Positions 35,840 through 44,018 of a stretch of DNA of 64,000 nt are shown here, piece after piece. Source of the stretch: Natronobacterium haloterrestre (GTDB taxonomy: Archaea; Halobacteriota; Halobacteria; Halobacteriales; Natrialbaceae); the NCBI RefSeq assembly GCF_900112205.1, contig NZ_FOKW01000001.1, positions 620,001 through 684,000 on the forward strand. The letters are read 5' to 3'. The notes beneath the pieces are model-generated. The model did no database searches, was not told where the DNA came from, and worked only from the letters and a program-made list of their open reading frames with translations. Positions within the stretch are counted from its first letter, which is position 1. Each line of letters begins with the position of its first letter. The position numbers and the translations under genes are program-made.

Positions 35840-38533
35840 TCACGGTCGGTCGCGACCGGCCGACTCGCCGACCGCTCCCTCGAGTTCCGCGTGGAAGTCG
35901 ACCGCCATGGCCTCGTCCGCGGTGACGACGAGTGGATTGACCTCGAGTTCGCGGATCGTGGGCTGTTCGACGGCCAGCCACGAGACACGGACCAGCGCGT
36001 CCGCGAGCGAGTCGACGTCGGCCTCGGGTCGACCGCGGGCACCCTCGAGCACGCCGTCGGCCTCGATCGACCGGAGAAGTTCCTCGGCGTCGGCCCGCGA
36101 AAGCGGTGCCAGCGCGTGGGCGACGTCCTCGAGGTGTTCGACGAATACGCCCCCGAGTCCGAACGTGACCAGCGGCCCGAACCGCGGGTGGCGAGTGACG
36201 CCGACCAGACACTCGACCCCCTCCGGAACCATCTCCTGCACGAGGACGCCCCGGACGGTCGCCCCGGGCGCGTTCGATTCCACGCGCTCGCGCAGGCGGT
36301 CGTAGGTCTCGCCGGCTTCGTCGGGCGGAACGTCGACGGCGACGCCGCCGACGTCCGTCTTGTGCGACAGCGCAGGTGTCACGGCCTTCATCGCGACCCG
36401 TCCGCCGATCTCCCGGGGGGCGTCGACCGCCTCCGCCCGGGTCGTCGCGAGCGTCGCGGTCGGGGTCGAAACGCCGTAGGCCTCGAGAACCTCGAGGGAG
36501 TCGACTCCCAGGGTCGTCTCGCCGGAACGCAGTCGCTCGCGAACCATCGACTCGACCCGGTCGTGGTCCGCGTCGACGGGATCGGCCGGTGACCGGGGCT
36601 CGCGACGGTCCGCCGCGTACGAGGCGGCCGCCCCGAGCGCCGTCGCGGCCCGCTCCGCGTCGGAGTAGTTCGGCACGCCGGCGTCCGAGAGGGCGTCCTG
36701 GACGGGGGCCTCGAGCGGCCCGCCGGAGAAACAGGTGACGACGGGCACCCCGTACCGCCGGCCGGCGTCGCCGACGGCCCGCGCGAGGTCGGCCCGCGAG
36801 ACCAGCGGGTGTGGCGTCGTGACGACGATCGCGGCGTCGACGGACGGCGCGGCGAGGACCGTCTCGAGGGCGTCGACGAACCGGTCGACGTCCGCGTCCC
36901 CGAGCACGTCGACGGGGTTCGCGGCGCTTGCGGCGTCGGGGAGGGCCCGTTCCAGTTTCCGCTCGGTGTCAGCGCCGAACTCCGCGAGGGTCAGTCCGGA
37001 GGCAGCGACGGCGTCGGTCGCGAGGACGCCGGGCCCGCCCGCGTTCGTCACGACGGCGACGCGGTCGCCCGCGGGCAGCGGCTGGCTCTCGAACAGGGCC
37101 ACGAGGTCGTACAGCGAGCGCTGGGACTCGACGCGGATCACGCCGCCCTGGTCGAAGGCGGCGTCGAACCCGGCGTCGTCGCCGAGGAGTGCCCCGGTGT
37201 GGGAGGCCGCCGCCTTCTGGCCGGCCTCGCTTCGACCCGATTTCAGCGCCACGACCGGCGTCGACGCGGTCACCTCGCGGGCCGCCTCGACGAACGCCCG
37301 ACCGTCCGAAACGTCCTCGAGATAGGCGAGCACGACCGACGTCTCCGGGTCCCGGCCCCAGTGGCGCAACAGCGTCGCCTCGTCGAGTCCGGCGGCGTTG
37401 CCCAGCGAGACGACGTCCCTGACGCCGACCCCCTCCGCGTCGGCCCAGTCGAGGATCGCGGTGATCATCGCGCCCGAGTGGCTCAGGACCGAGACGCCGC
37501 CGGCCGACGGGATCTCGGGGGCGAAACTCGCGTTCATGTCGCCGCGCGTGCTGGCGACCCCGAGCGCGTTCGGCCCGATCAGCGCGAGGTCGTGTTCGGC
37601 GGCGAGTTCTCGGAGTTCCGCCTCGCGGCTCGCACCCTCGTCGTCGCTCTCGCCGAAGCCTGCCGAGAGGACGGCCACCGCGTCCGCTCCGGTCTCGCCC
37701 GCCTCGCGAACGGCCCCGAGGGCAGCGTCGCGGGGCAGGGCGACGACCGCGAGGTCGACGTCGCCGTCCTCCAGCGCCGACAGCGACGGGACACACTCGA
37801 GCCCAAGCACCGACCCGTGCCGGTCGGTGACGGGGACGACCTCCCCTTCCTCCCCGTCGAACCCATCGCGGAGGTTCTCCACGACGAGGCGGCCGATCGA
37901 TCCCTCGCGGTCGGTCGCCCCGACGACGGCGACGGTCTCGGGATCGACGAGCGCCTCGACGTCCCGCGGCGCGGTGACGTCGGCCCTGCGGGCCGGCGAG
38001 TGGCCGGTCCGGGCCGCCTCGGGTGACTCGAGGTCGACCTCGAGGACCGCCTCCTCGTCCCCGGCGTCGGTTTCGTCGGCCGGCCCGCGGTCCGGCCCGT
38101 CGACGAACGTGCCCGCCTCTCCGAGTTCGGCGGCGAGTCGTGAGAGCGACGCCCGGGGCCCGCTGATCGACACGGAGCCCGGGGACGCGTCGTCTGCTCG
38201 GCGGCGCGCCACGAGCTGTCTGGCGAGTTCCGTTCCGATCTCCGGGTCGGTCCCGGCCTCGAGGGTGACGGAGGCGGCCCCGTCGTCGGCGACGGCGAAC
38301 CCGAGGGGGCGGTCGGCGTCGTCGACCGCGACCAGCGCCGGGTCGCCGTCCCGGTACCCGTCAGGCAGGACGTCCGGTCCGGAGCGGTCGATCCGGTCCG
38401 ACCGCTCCTCGAGCGAGTACACCGTACAGCTCGTTCCGTCGTCGGTCACGTACCGCGGACACCGCGGCGGACAGGACCTCGTTCCGTCGCAGTCGTCCGG
38501 TCGCCAGACCGGGCAGGCGTTCTCGGGTGGCAT
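35840..38533 (-). CDS. acd: Acyl-/acetyl-CoA synthetase (ADP-forming), fused alpha-beta, with N-terminal extension
   Basis: An 897-residue protein that would convert acyl-CoA, ADP and phosphate to the acid, CoA and ATP, or the reverse. From about residue 190: CoA-binding domain ('VAVVGATDREGSIGRLVVENL'), ligase-CoA domain, phosphohistidine site 'ASHTGALLGDD', then a C-terminal ATP-grasp domain ('RVAMKAVTPALSHKTDVGGV', 'ELEVNPLVV'). The first 190 residues are extra: a five-cysteine head (Cys7, 15, 21, 25, 36) and a segment resembling part of a GNAT fold ('EIGTELARQLVARRR'). Acetate versus longer or branched acids cannot be told. Monocistronic. Confidence 0.9.
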   Translation of the reverse strand: MPPENACPVWRPDDCDGTRSCPPRCPRYVTDDGTSCTVYSLEERSDRIDRSGPDVLPDGYRDGDPALVAVDDADRPLGFAVADDGAASVTLEAGTDPEIGTELARQLVARRRADDASPGSVSISGPRASLSRLAAELGEAGTFVDGPDRGPADETDAGDEEAVLEVDLESPEAARTGHSPARRADVTAPRDVEALVDPETVAVVGATDREGSIGRLVVENLRDGFDGEEGEVVPVTDRHGSVLGLECVPSLSALEDGDVDLAVVALPRDAALGAVREAGETGADAVAVLSAGFGESDDEGASREAELRELAAEHDLALIGPNALGVASTRGDMNASFAPEIPSAGGVSVLSHSGAMITAILDWADAEGVGVRDVVSLGNAAGLDEATLLRHWGRDPETSVVLAYLEDVSDGRAFVEAAREVTASTPVVALKSGRSEAGQKAAASHTGALLGDDAGFDAAFDQGGVIRVESQRSLYDLVALFESQPLPAGDRVAVVTNAGGPGVLATDAVAASGLTLAEFGADTERKLERALPDAASAANPVDVLGDADVDRFVDALETVLAAPSVDAAIVVTTPHPLVSRADLARAVGDAGRRYGVPVVTCFSGGPLEAPVQDALSDAGVPNYSDAERAATALGAAASYAADRREPRSPADPVDADHDRVESMVRERLRSGETTLGVDSLEVLEAYGVSTPTATLATTRAEAVDAPREIGGRVAMKAVTPALSHKTDVGGVAVDVPPDEAGETYDRLRERVESNAPGATVRGVLVQEMVPEGVECLVGVTRHPRFGPLVTFGLGGVFVEHLEDVAHALAPLSRADAEELLRSIEADGVLEGARGRPEADVDSLADALVRVSWLAVEQPTIRELEVNPLVVTADEAMAVDFHAELEGAVGESAGRDRP

Positions 38534-38619
38534 GCGTGGGATCGGTGTCGATCGCTCGGCGAATTCCTTTCAGGGGAACGACGTCTCGTCCCATCAACGT
38601 TCCCCCGAACGCGGCGGTT

Positions 38620-38722
38620 CGCAACTGAGGTCGCGGGCCGAACGCTCTCGTTCGAGAGGGAGTACACGAGTTCCTCGGGCGAAAGGCTCGTGACGGCCCC
38701 GAAACCGGTCACGACGACCCGG
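38620..38722 (-). pseudogene. Possible beta-ketoacyl synthase N-terminal remnant
   Basis: A minus-strand frame overlapping the antiporter stop encodes RVVVTGFGAVTSLSPEE, then LVYSLSNESV. This matches the opening of FabF-type ketosynthases (RVVVTGLGAVTPLG, then a helix), after which similarity ends within about 30 codons. No start codon is convincing and the rest of the gene is missing. I read it as a deletion remnant; chance resemblance is possible. Confidence 0.35.
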
Positions 38723-39971
38723 TCAACCGATTGATCACCGGCGTCGCCGTCACCCCGTGGACCACGATCGAGATCACGATCACCGCGCCGACCACGGCCC
38801 ACAGGAGGTCGGCGTCCGCGAACGCCCCCTCGTTCAGCCCGTGCGCGAGGTAGTAGAACGAGCCGATTCCTCGAATGCCGAAGAAGGCGATCGTCGCCCG
38901 TTCCGCCCACGCGCGCTCGAAACCGAGCATTCCGAAGACCCCGGCGAGCGGTCGCACCAGGAACACGATCGCCACGGCGGCGATCACCCCCTCGACCGTC
39001 AGTGCCCCGAGCAACCCGCCGGCGATCGCCCCGCCGAAGAAGAGCATGATGATCGCCATCACCGTCTGTTCCGCGAGTTCGCTGATTTCGTGGAGCGACT
39101 CGTTGTAGTCGTGGGACCGCTCGTAGTCCCGGATCGCCACCGCGGCGACGAAAACCGCGATGAAGCCGTAGCCGCCGGCGAGTTCCGTGATCCCGTAGAC
39201 GAACAGCGTCCCGGCGATCGCCTCGAGGCCCTGGACCGAGCGAGCGATCTGCGTGTCGGGGTTCGTCAGGAAAACCGCCCACGCCGTTATCCGGCCGAGG
39301 ACGACGCCCAGGAGCGTGCCGGCCGCGATCTTGTACAGGACGTCGATCAGCAGCCACTCGCCGATCCAGTTGCCGGGCGCGAGGCCGACGAGCGCGATAG
39401 CGATCGCGAGGTTCGTGAACGGGAACGCGAACCCATCGTTGAGCCCCGCCTCGGACGAGAGCGCGAACCTGACTTCGTCCTCTTTCCCCTCGACATCGTC
39501 CCGGTGTTCCGACTCGTTTCCCTCACCGGGGTCAGCAACCTGCACCTCGGACGCCAGGACCGGGTCCGTCGGCGCGATACAGGCCCCGAGCAGGATCGCC
39601 GTCGGGAGGAAGAGTCCGACGTACCACCAGCCGACCAGCGCCGCGCCGGCGATCGAGAGCGGCATGGTGATGGCGAGCAGTCGCCACGTCGATGCCCACG
39701 CGCGCAGCCCCGGGACGCGGTCGATCTTCAACCCGACTGCCATCAGCGCGACGATGACGCCGAACTCCGCGAGGCGTTCGGTCGCGTGACTCTGCTCGAG
39801 CGGGTCCGGCGGCGGAACGCCGATCGGGAGGCTGAACGCGATGATCCCGAACCCGACGAAGAACATGGGCATCGAGATGGCCCGATCGGAGACGAGTCGC
39901 GGCAGCACGGCCACGCCGAACATGACGATACCCAACAGTACCAACAAGATCTCGTACAACTCGAACGCCAT
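38709..39971 (-). CDS. Na+/H+ (cation:proton) antiporter, CPA family
   Basis: A 420-residue membrane protein with about twelve helices. The ion-site helix has 'GACIAPTDPVLASE', a TDP motif typical of NhaP/CPA1 antiporters, and a later 'FFGIRGIGSFYYLAHGL' corresponds to the conserved G-x-R-G region. A charged loop ('NESEHRDDVEGKEDEVRF') follows the TDP helix. It probably exports Na+ in exchange for protons, important at high salt. ATG 39971 is the first start that leaves a hydrophobic N-terminus; the frame is open for over 120 codons upstream without support. Confidence 0.9.
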   Translation of the reverse strand: MAFELYEILLVLLGIVMFGVAVLPRLVSDRAISMPMFFVGFGIIAFSLPIGVPPPDPLEQSHATERLAEFGVIVALMAVGLKIDRVPGLRAWASTWRLLAITMPLSIAGAALVGWWYVGLFLPTAILLGACIAPTDPVLASEVQVADPGEGNESEHRDDVEGKEDEVRFALSSEAGLNDGFAFPFTNLAIAIALVGLAPGNWIGEWLLIDVLYKIAAGTLLGVVLGRITAWAVFLTNPDTQIARSVQGLEAIAGTLFVYGITELAGGYGFIAVFVAAVAIRDYERSHDYNESLHEISELAEQTVMAIIMLFFGGAIAGGLLGALTVEGVIAAVAIVFLVRPLAGVFGMLGFERAWAERATIAFFGIRGIGSFYYLAHGLNEGAFADADLLWAVVGAVIVISIVVHGVTATPVINRLTGSS

Positions 39972-40065
39972 CGATGTCTCCCAACACACGGCAACGGCGT
40001 CCTTGAGTGCGATGCAGGCGCTTGCAGAACCAATCCCTTTGCCCGGGGGCGGCCGAAGACGTTCC

Positions 40066-40710
40066 ATGTACTCGGACTCGGACTCGGACTCGAGGCCGGA
40101 CTCGGACTCCGGATCGTTCGCACGCGGCGGGACGAACCCGACATCGACACGACGGCAATTGCTCCGATGGGGCAGCGTTGGGGGGGTCTGGCTACTCGCC
40201 GGCTGCACGGAAGACGTCGGCGAAGAGTTCCCGTCCAACCGCAAATGGCCCGTGTCAGAACTCACACCCTCGCTTCCCGTCCGGGAACGGACCGAAGTCC
40301 TCGAGCAGCGCATCGAAGCCGTCGCCGACGAGACGATCACCGACGAGGCGGAATTCGCGGACGCGTTCGACGACTACGCACTCGAGATCGAGTCCGTCGA
40401 CCGTTCCCGGGACGTCCTCGAGGTCGAGTACCTCAATACGCGACTGTACGCGGAAGGGAACCTTCACGACATCGGGCCGATCGCGGGTGCGTTCGCGGCC
40501 CTGGTCGACTCCGGGTACGACGCGGTCACGCTCGGGATAACGATCTTGGACGGCGCGCCAGCCTCGTACGGATCGGCGGAGGTCCACGCCGACTGGGCCC
40601 ACCGGTACAACGACGGGGAACTCTCCGCCGCGGAGTACGGCGAACTGGTGGCGACGACGCTCGAGTCGAAGCGCGATTCGCCCGGGATCGAGGTGTCCCC
40701 TGGCGAGTGA
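40066..40710 (+). CDS. Tat-exported lipoprotein of unknown function
   Basis: The 214-residue protein has a twin-arginine signal ('TRRQLLRWGSVGG') ending in a lipobox (LLAGC), so it should be exported folded and anchored by a lipid on the Cys, common in haloarchaea. The n-region is unusually long and carries Ser-Asp repeats from a ggactc microsatellite. The mature part is mixed alpha/beta ('VLEVEYLNTRLYAEGNLH') without a recognised domain. Start ATG 40066 could be replaced by an ATG about 18 codons upstream. Its stop overlaps a small downstream ORF by GTGA. Confidence 0.78.
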   Translation: MYSDSDSDSRPDSDSGSFARGGTNPTSTRRQLLRWGSVGGVWLLAGCTEDVGEEFPSNRKWPVSELTPSLPVRERTEVLEQRIEAVADETITDEAEFADAFDDYALEIESVDRSRDVLEVEYLNTRLYAEGNLHDIGPIAGAFAALVDSGYDAVTLGITILDGAPASYGSAEVHADWAHRYNDGELSAAEYGELVATTLESKRDSPGIEVSPGE

Positions 40711-40871
40711 GTCCCGGAGCGATTGGACCTGTTCCGACTACCGATACCAGGCTCAGCGCACACATACTGATATCCGCGTTCTTCGCGCTCGGCGCGGGAA
40801 CCATCGGATGCTGGATCGTTGATACGCTGAGAAAAGACGTTCTCCGAGATTCTGAGCCGTTTACCCGGTAA
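40707..40871 (+). CDS. Small single-span membrane protein, unannotated-type ORF
   Basis: A 54-codon ORF beginning with GTG at 40707, overlapping the lipoprotein stop (GTGA, 40707-40710), and ending at TAA 40869-40871. It contains one clear transmembrane segment ('HILISAFFALGAGTIGCWIV') followed by a charged tail rich in Arg/Lys/Asp. The overlap and membrane topology support a real gene coupled to the lipoprotein; no family is recognised. Confidence 0.45.
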   Translation: MSPGAIGPVPTTDTRLSAHILISAFFALGAGTIGCWIVDTLRKDVLRDSEPFTR

Positions 40872-41034
40872 GTGAGGGCGTCCTGCTGGCTACGTCGGAG
40901 GTGTCCCTACCTCGGAAACGAGATCGACGCTCCGGTGTCGACACTGATAAAAAATCATTTCCGAGAGTCTTTAATCCGACCCCTATAATCGTCTGGCCGG
41001 GAAAACGGGCGTTTTAGTCCTTCTTACGCCAAAA

Positions 41035-41137
41035 TAGTCCCGGGCGGATTCGAACCGCCGTCATGGGCTCTCTTCCGTACCGGTCGGAACCGAACACGTC
41101 CAAAGGCCCATATGATTGGCCACTACACCACGGGACT
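41035..41137 (-). tRNA. tRNA-Gln (anticodon UUG) with an intron
   Basis: Minus-strand gene: acceptor AGTCCCG paired with CGGGACT (A1-U72 end pair), discriminator A, T arm GGCGG-TTCGAAT-CCGCC. The first exon (41100-41137) ends CCTTTGG, the second resumes A-GCCCA. The anticodon stem TGGGC/GCCCA encloses loop C-T-TTG-G-A. The intron is 41070-41099, about 30 nt, just 3' of position 37, as for archaeal introns cut at a bulge-helix-bulge; the exact cut may shift by a base or two. Confidence 0.92.
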
Positions 41138-41201
41138 TCTCGTCACACCCGTCCCGCGTACCTCGCAGTTCCTGCGGAACTGCTCGCCATCACGGGACTT
41201 C
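41129..41201. repeat. Direct repeat of the tRNA-Gln 5' edge with a hairpin between
   Basis: CACGGGACTTC occurs at 41129-41139, where it covers the tRNA-Gln 5' end, and again at 41191-41201. Between them is a perfect hairpin GCAGTTCC-TGC-GGAACTGC (41165-41183). The second copy is a partial duplicate of the tRNA 5' end and leader. Confidence 0.7.
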
Positions 41202-41234
41202 ACTCCTCGAGTAGTGGGCCGCGGCACAATAGTG

Positions 41235-42014
41235 TTACTTTTCGTCGCGAGGTGTAACCGTTATCGCCCCCGCTTCGGCGCGCCGATGACACCGTCGGCA
41301 GAGCGACACCACGTTCGATAACGTATGCGCCTCCTCGGGTCGATCGAACGATCGAACAGGCTCGAGGTGGTGGACGTCCGGATTCCGGCCGATCTGCTCC
41401 CTCGTCGCGCCGCAGTACTGACACTCGTAGTCGTCGCGTTCGAGGGCCCGTCGTCGCACGCGCCACCACTGCCGGCCGTACTCGATCGGACCGCCCTCCC
41501 ACTGGTGATGATCGGGACCGACGACGTGCTCCGAGAGCCACTCCCCGTAACACTCGAGCGTACAGAAGACGCCCCGCTCCCGCTTTTCGAGTCGCTTCGG
41601 TCGGACCTCGAGGTCGGTCCCGCAGGCCCGACACGGCTCCGTTACTCGCTCACCCCTCTCTGGGTATTTCTCCGGCAGTAGCCCGTCGGCTGCGTCGACA
41701 CACGACGGACAGTAGACTCCTTCCTTCGACGACGGGTAGTACGAAAACTCCGATCCGCAGATCGCACAGGACGCCGTCTCCTTCGCGTCCCTCCAGTTGC
41801 CGTTGTGTTCCCCCGCGTTCGGATCACAGTCGTCGCAGTAGGACTGACGGGACTTCGGGTCGTAGAACGCCGTCCCACAGCCCTTGCAGGTTCGGTTCGG
41901 GAGCGATTCGCCGTGAACTTTAGTGTGGTGCTGGCGAACGCCCCGTTCGGTCTCGAGTTCGCGGCCGCAGGTCGGACACGTCGTTCCGACGTCGGGGTTC
42001 GTCTCCGTTCCCAT
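41235..42014 (-). CDS. HNH endonuclease with multiple zinc fingers
   Basis: A 259-residue protein. The N-terminus has a C2H2 finger (CPTCGRELETERGVRQHHTK), followed by at least three further CxxC pairs ('CKGCGTAF', 'CAICGSEF', 'CRACGTDL' with partners downstream). The C-terminal third is an HNH nuclease: 'CQYCGATREQ', the catalytic DVHHLEP, and 'LCRRCHRRAE'. It should nick or cut DNA at a site chosen by the fingers. It lies about 100 bp from the intron-bearing tRNA-Gln, so a selfish or restriction-like role is possible. A TATA box (TTTATATACC, about 42044-42053) lies 30-40 nt upstream. Confidence 0.87.
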   Translation of the reverse strand: MGTETNPDVGTTCPTCGRELETERGVRQHHTKVHGESLPNRTCKGCGTAFYDPKSRQSYCDDCDPNAGEHNGNWRDAKETASCAICGSEFSYYPSSKEGVYCPSCVDAADGLLPEKYPERGERVTEPCRACGTDLEVRPKRLEKRERGVFCTLECYGEWLSEHVVGPDHHQWEGGPIEYGRQWWRVRRRALERDDYECQYCGATREQIGRNPDVHHLEPVRSFDRPEEAHTLSNVVSLCRRCHRRAEAGAITVTPRDEK

Positions 42015-42043
42015 CGGGGACCCGGAGCGACTGGCCTCGGGAC

Positions 42044-42053
42044 GGTATATAAA
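42044..42053 (-). promoter_or_regulatory. TATA box of the HNH gene
   Basis: TTTATATACC on the minus strand about 34 nt upstream of the ATG at 42014; one of the clearest TATA boxes in the window. Confidence 0.55.
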
Positions 42054-42107
42054 CGTCAGGACAAGGGGCCGGTTCGCAGTGGCCGGTACCGGACGGCCGG
42101 TGGTCGG

Positions 42108-43307
42108 TTACAGGTAGCCTTCCTCGGCCAGCCGCTCGATCCCTTCCTCGAGTCGCTCCTCGCTCGCGGCGTAGGAGATCCGGGCGTAGCCGGGCGTCCC
42201 GAAGGCGCTGCCGGGGACGGTGGCGACGTGGGCGTCCTCGAGTGCGCCCTCGCACCAGGCCTGATCGTCGGCTCGCGGCTGGTCGCCGCTCGCATCGTCC
42301 GAGGCACGTAGCGCCTCGCTGTCGTCTACGGGCAACATCATGTAGAACGCACCGTCGGGCACCGCGACGTCGACGCCGTGGTCGTCGAGCAGGTCGACAA
42401 CCAGATCGCGGCGCTCCTCGAAGGCCGCGACCATCTCCTCGACGGCCTCGTCGGTGTTCTCGAGGGCCTCGACGCCGGCGTGCTGGACGAAGTTCGCGGC
42501 CGACGAGACGGAGTGGCTGTGGAGTTTGCCGGCCTGGTCGATCAGGTCCTCGGGGCCGGCGAAGTAGCCCAGCCGCCAGCCGGTCATCGAGTAGGCCTTC
42601 GAGAAGCCGTTGACCGTCACGGTGCGGTCTGCCATCCCCTCGAGCGTGCCGAGGCTCGTCTGTTCGACGCCGTAGGTGATCTCCTTGTAGATCTCGTCGG
42701 AGATCACCGTCACGTCGTGTTCGACCGCCAGGTCGCGGACGCCCTCGAGCGCGGCGTCGGAGTAGACCGCGCCGGTGGGGTTCGACGGCGAGTTGACGAC
42801 GAGCAGTTCGGTCTCGTCCGACACTGCGTCGGCGAGGTCATCGAGCGCGGGCTCGAGCTGGAAGTCGGTCTCGGAGAGGTCGACGCGCGTGAGGTCGCCG
42901 CCGGCCATCTTGACCATCGCCTCGTAGGAGACCCAGGCGGGGTCGAGCAGAACGACTTCGTCGCCGTCCTCGACGAGAGCCTGAACGATCTCGTACAGCG
43001 CCTGCTTCGCGCCGGGGGTGACGATGATCTCCTCGGGGCCGTGGTCGAGGCCGTCGTCGGCGAGTTTCTCGGAGATGGCCTCGCGCAGTTCGATGATGCC
43101 GGCGGAGGTGGTGTAGCCGGTGTGGCCGGCGTCCATCGCCGCCTTCCCGGCCTCGACGATGTTTTCGGGCGTCGGGAAGTCGGGTTCGCCGACGGAGAGG
43201 TCGACGACGTCGGCCCCTTCGTTTTCCAGTTCGGTCGCGAGCGCGGAGATGGCGAGCGTTGCGGACGGTTCGACTCGAGTCAAGCGGTCGGTGAAGTCCA
43301 TGGTCAT
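42108..43307 (-). CDS. Aspartate-type PLP aminotransferase (class I)
   Basis: A 399-residue PLP enzyme of fold type I, subgroup Igamma. The PLP lysine is in 'NGFSKAYSMTGWRLGY', with 'NSPSNPTGAVY', 'VISDEIYKEI' and the C-terminal Arg in 'YARISYAAS'. It would transfer amino groups between aspartate (or related amino acids) and 2-oxoglutarate. A short acidic insertion ('ASDDASGDQPRADDQ') is a haloarchaeal addition. ATG 43307 and ATG 43301 are both possible starts. It lies 54 bp after ribH on the same strand, so they may be co-transcribed. Confidence 0.93.
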   Translation of the reverse strand: MTMDFTDRLTRVEPSATLAISALATELENEGADVVDLSVGEPDFPTPENIVEAGKAAMDAGHTGYTTSAGIIELREAISEKLADDGLDHGPEEIIVTPGAKQALYEIVQALVEDGDEVVLLDPAWVSYEAMVKMAGGDLTRVDLSETDFQLEPALDDLADAVSDETELLVVNSPSNPTGAVYSDAALEGVRDLAVEHDVTVISDEIYKEITYGVEQTSLGTLEGMADRTVTVNGFSKAYSMTGWRLGYFAGPEDLIDQAGKLHSHSVSSAANFVQHAGVEALENTDEAVEEMVAAFEERRDLVVDLLDDHGVDVAVPDGAFYMMLPVDDSEALRASDDASGDQPRADDQAWCEGALEDAHVATVPGSAFGTPGYARISYAASEERLEEGIERLAEEGYL

Positions 43308-43361
43308 GGGATGGGATGGATCGGTTTGGTGGGGTCGCCCGTGACGGTATTGGCGGTCCCC

Positions 43362-43784
43362 CTAGTCTTCGGTTTCGGCTTCGGGAAGTTCTGCGACGAG
43401 GTCGAGCGCGCCGTCGACGGCCTTCGCAGCGTTCTCGACGCGCTCGCGGGCCTCGGCGGCGGACATTCCGGGACCGGTCACGCCGAGGGTCACGGGGGTG
43501 TCACGCTCGAGACTGACGTCGGAGAGCCGCTGTGCCGTCGCGTCGGAGATCACCTGGTCGTGGTCGGTGTCGCCGGTGATCACGGTCCCGATCACGGCGA
43601 CGGCATCGACCGCCTCGCGGCGCGCCAGCCTGTCGGCCGCGAGCGGGGCGTCGTACACGCCCGGCACGTGAACGGTGTCGTACACTTCGGCCCCTGCCTC
43701 GCTGGCGGCCTCGAGGGCGACGTCTTCCATCTGCTCGGTGATCGATCGGTTGAACTCGGCGACCACCAGTCCGAGCGTGGTCAT
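43362..43784 (-). CDS. ribH: 6,7-dimethyl-8-ribityllumazine synthase
   Basis: Penultimate step of riboflavin synthesis, condensing the pyrimidine intermediate with dihydroxybutanone phosphate. The 140-residue protein has the lumazine synthase pattern 'LVVAEFNRSITEQM' at the start, 'VHVPGVYDAPLAADRL', and the active-site segment 'GTVITGDTDHDQVI' containing the catalytic His. Such enzymes form 60-mer or pentamer shells. A TATA-like CTTTTACCC lies about 26 nt upstream of the ATG. Divergent from purK. Confidence 0.95.
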   Translation of the reverse strand: MTTLGLVVAEFNRSITEQMEDVALEAASEAGAEVYDTVHVPGVYDAPLAADRLARREAVDAVAVIGTVITGDTDHDQVISDATAQRLSDVSLERDTPVTLGVTGPGMSAAEARERVENAAKAVDGALDLVAELPEAETED

Positions 43785-43985
43785 AGGCGTGCGGTGGCAG
43801 TGACGGGTAAAAGAGATACCGTTTCGCGCGCCACGCCTTCGCGCGCCCAGGCGTCTGGGGCGTCGCTCGACGCAGCCATGGTACCGTGTCCGACCGTGAG
43901 AGCGAGGAACTACCTATCCTCGATCGTGAGTATATCGTGGGTCGTCCGAGGCCGTAGTAACCACGATTGTGCGCTAAATTGAGAA

Positions 43986-43996
43986 CCCTTAAGCGG
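43986..43996 (+). promoter_or_regulatory. TATA-like promoter of purK
   Basis: CCCTTAAGCGG centred about 28 nt before the purK ATG at 44019. Confidence 0.4.
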
Positions 43997-44018
43997 CGGC
44001 ACGGACAACTGCCGCGCG

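Noticed and set aside
38757-40871. 704-codon plus-strand frame across the antiporter
   Set aside because: Only its last 54 codons (from the GTG at 40707) look real; the rest is antisense to the antiporter.
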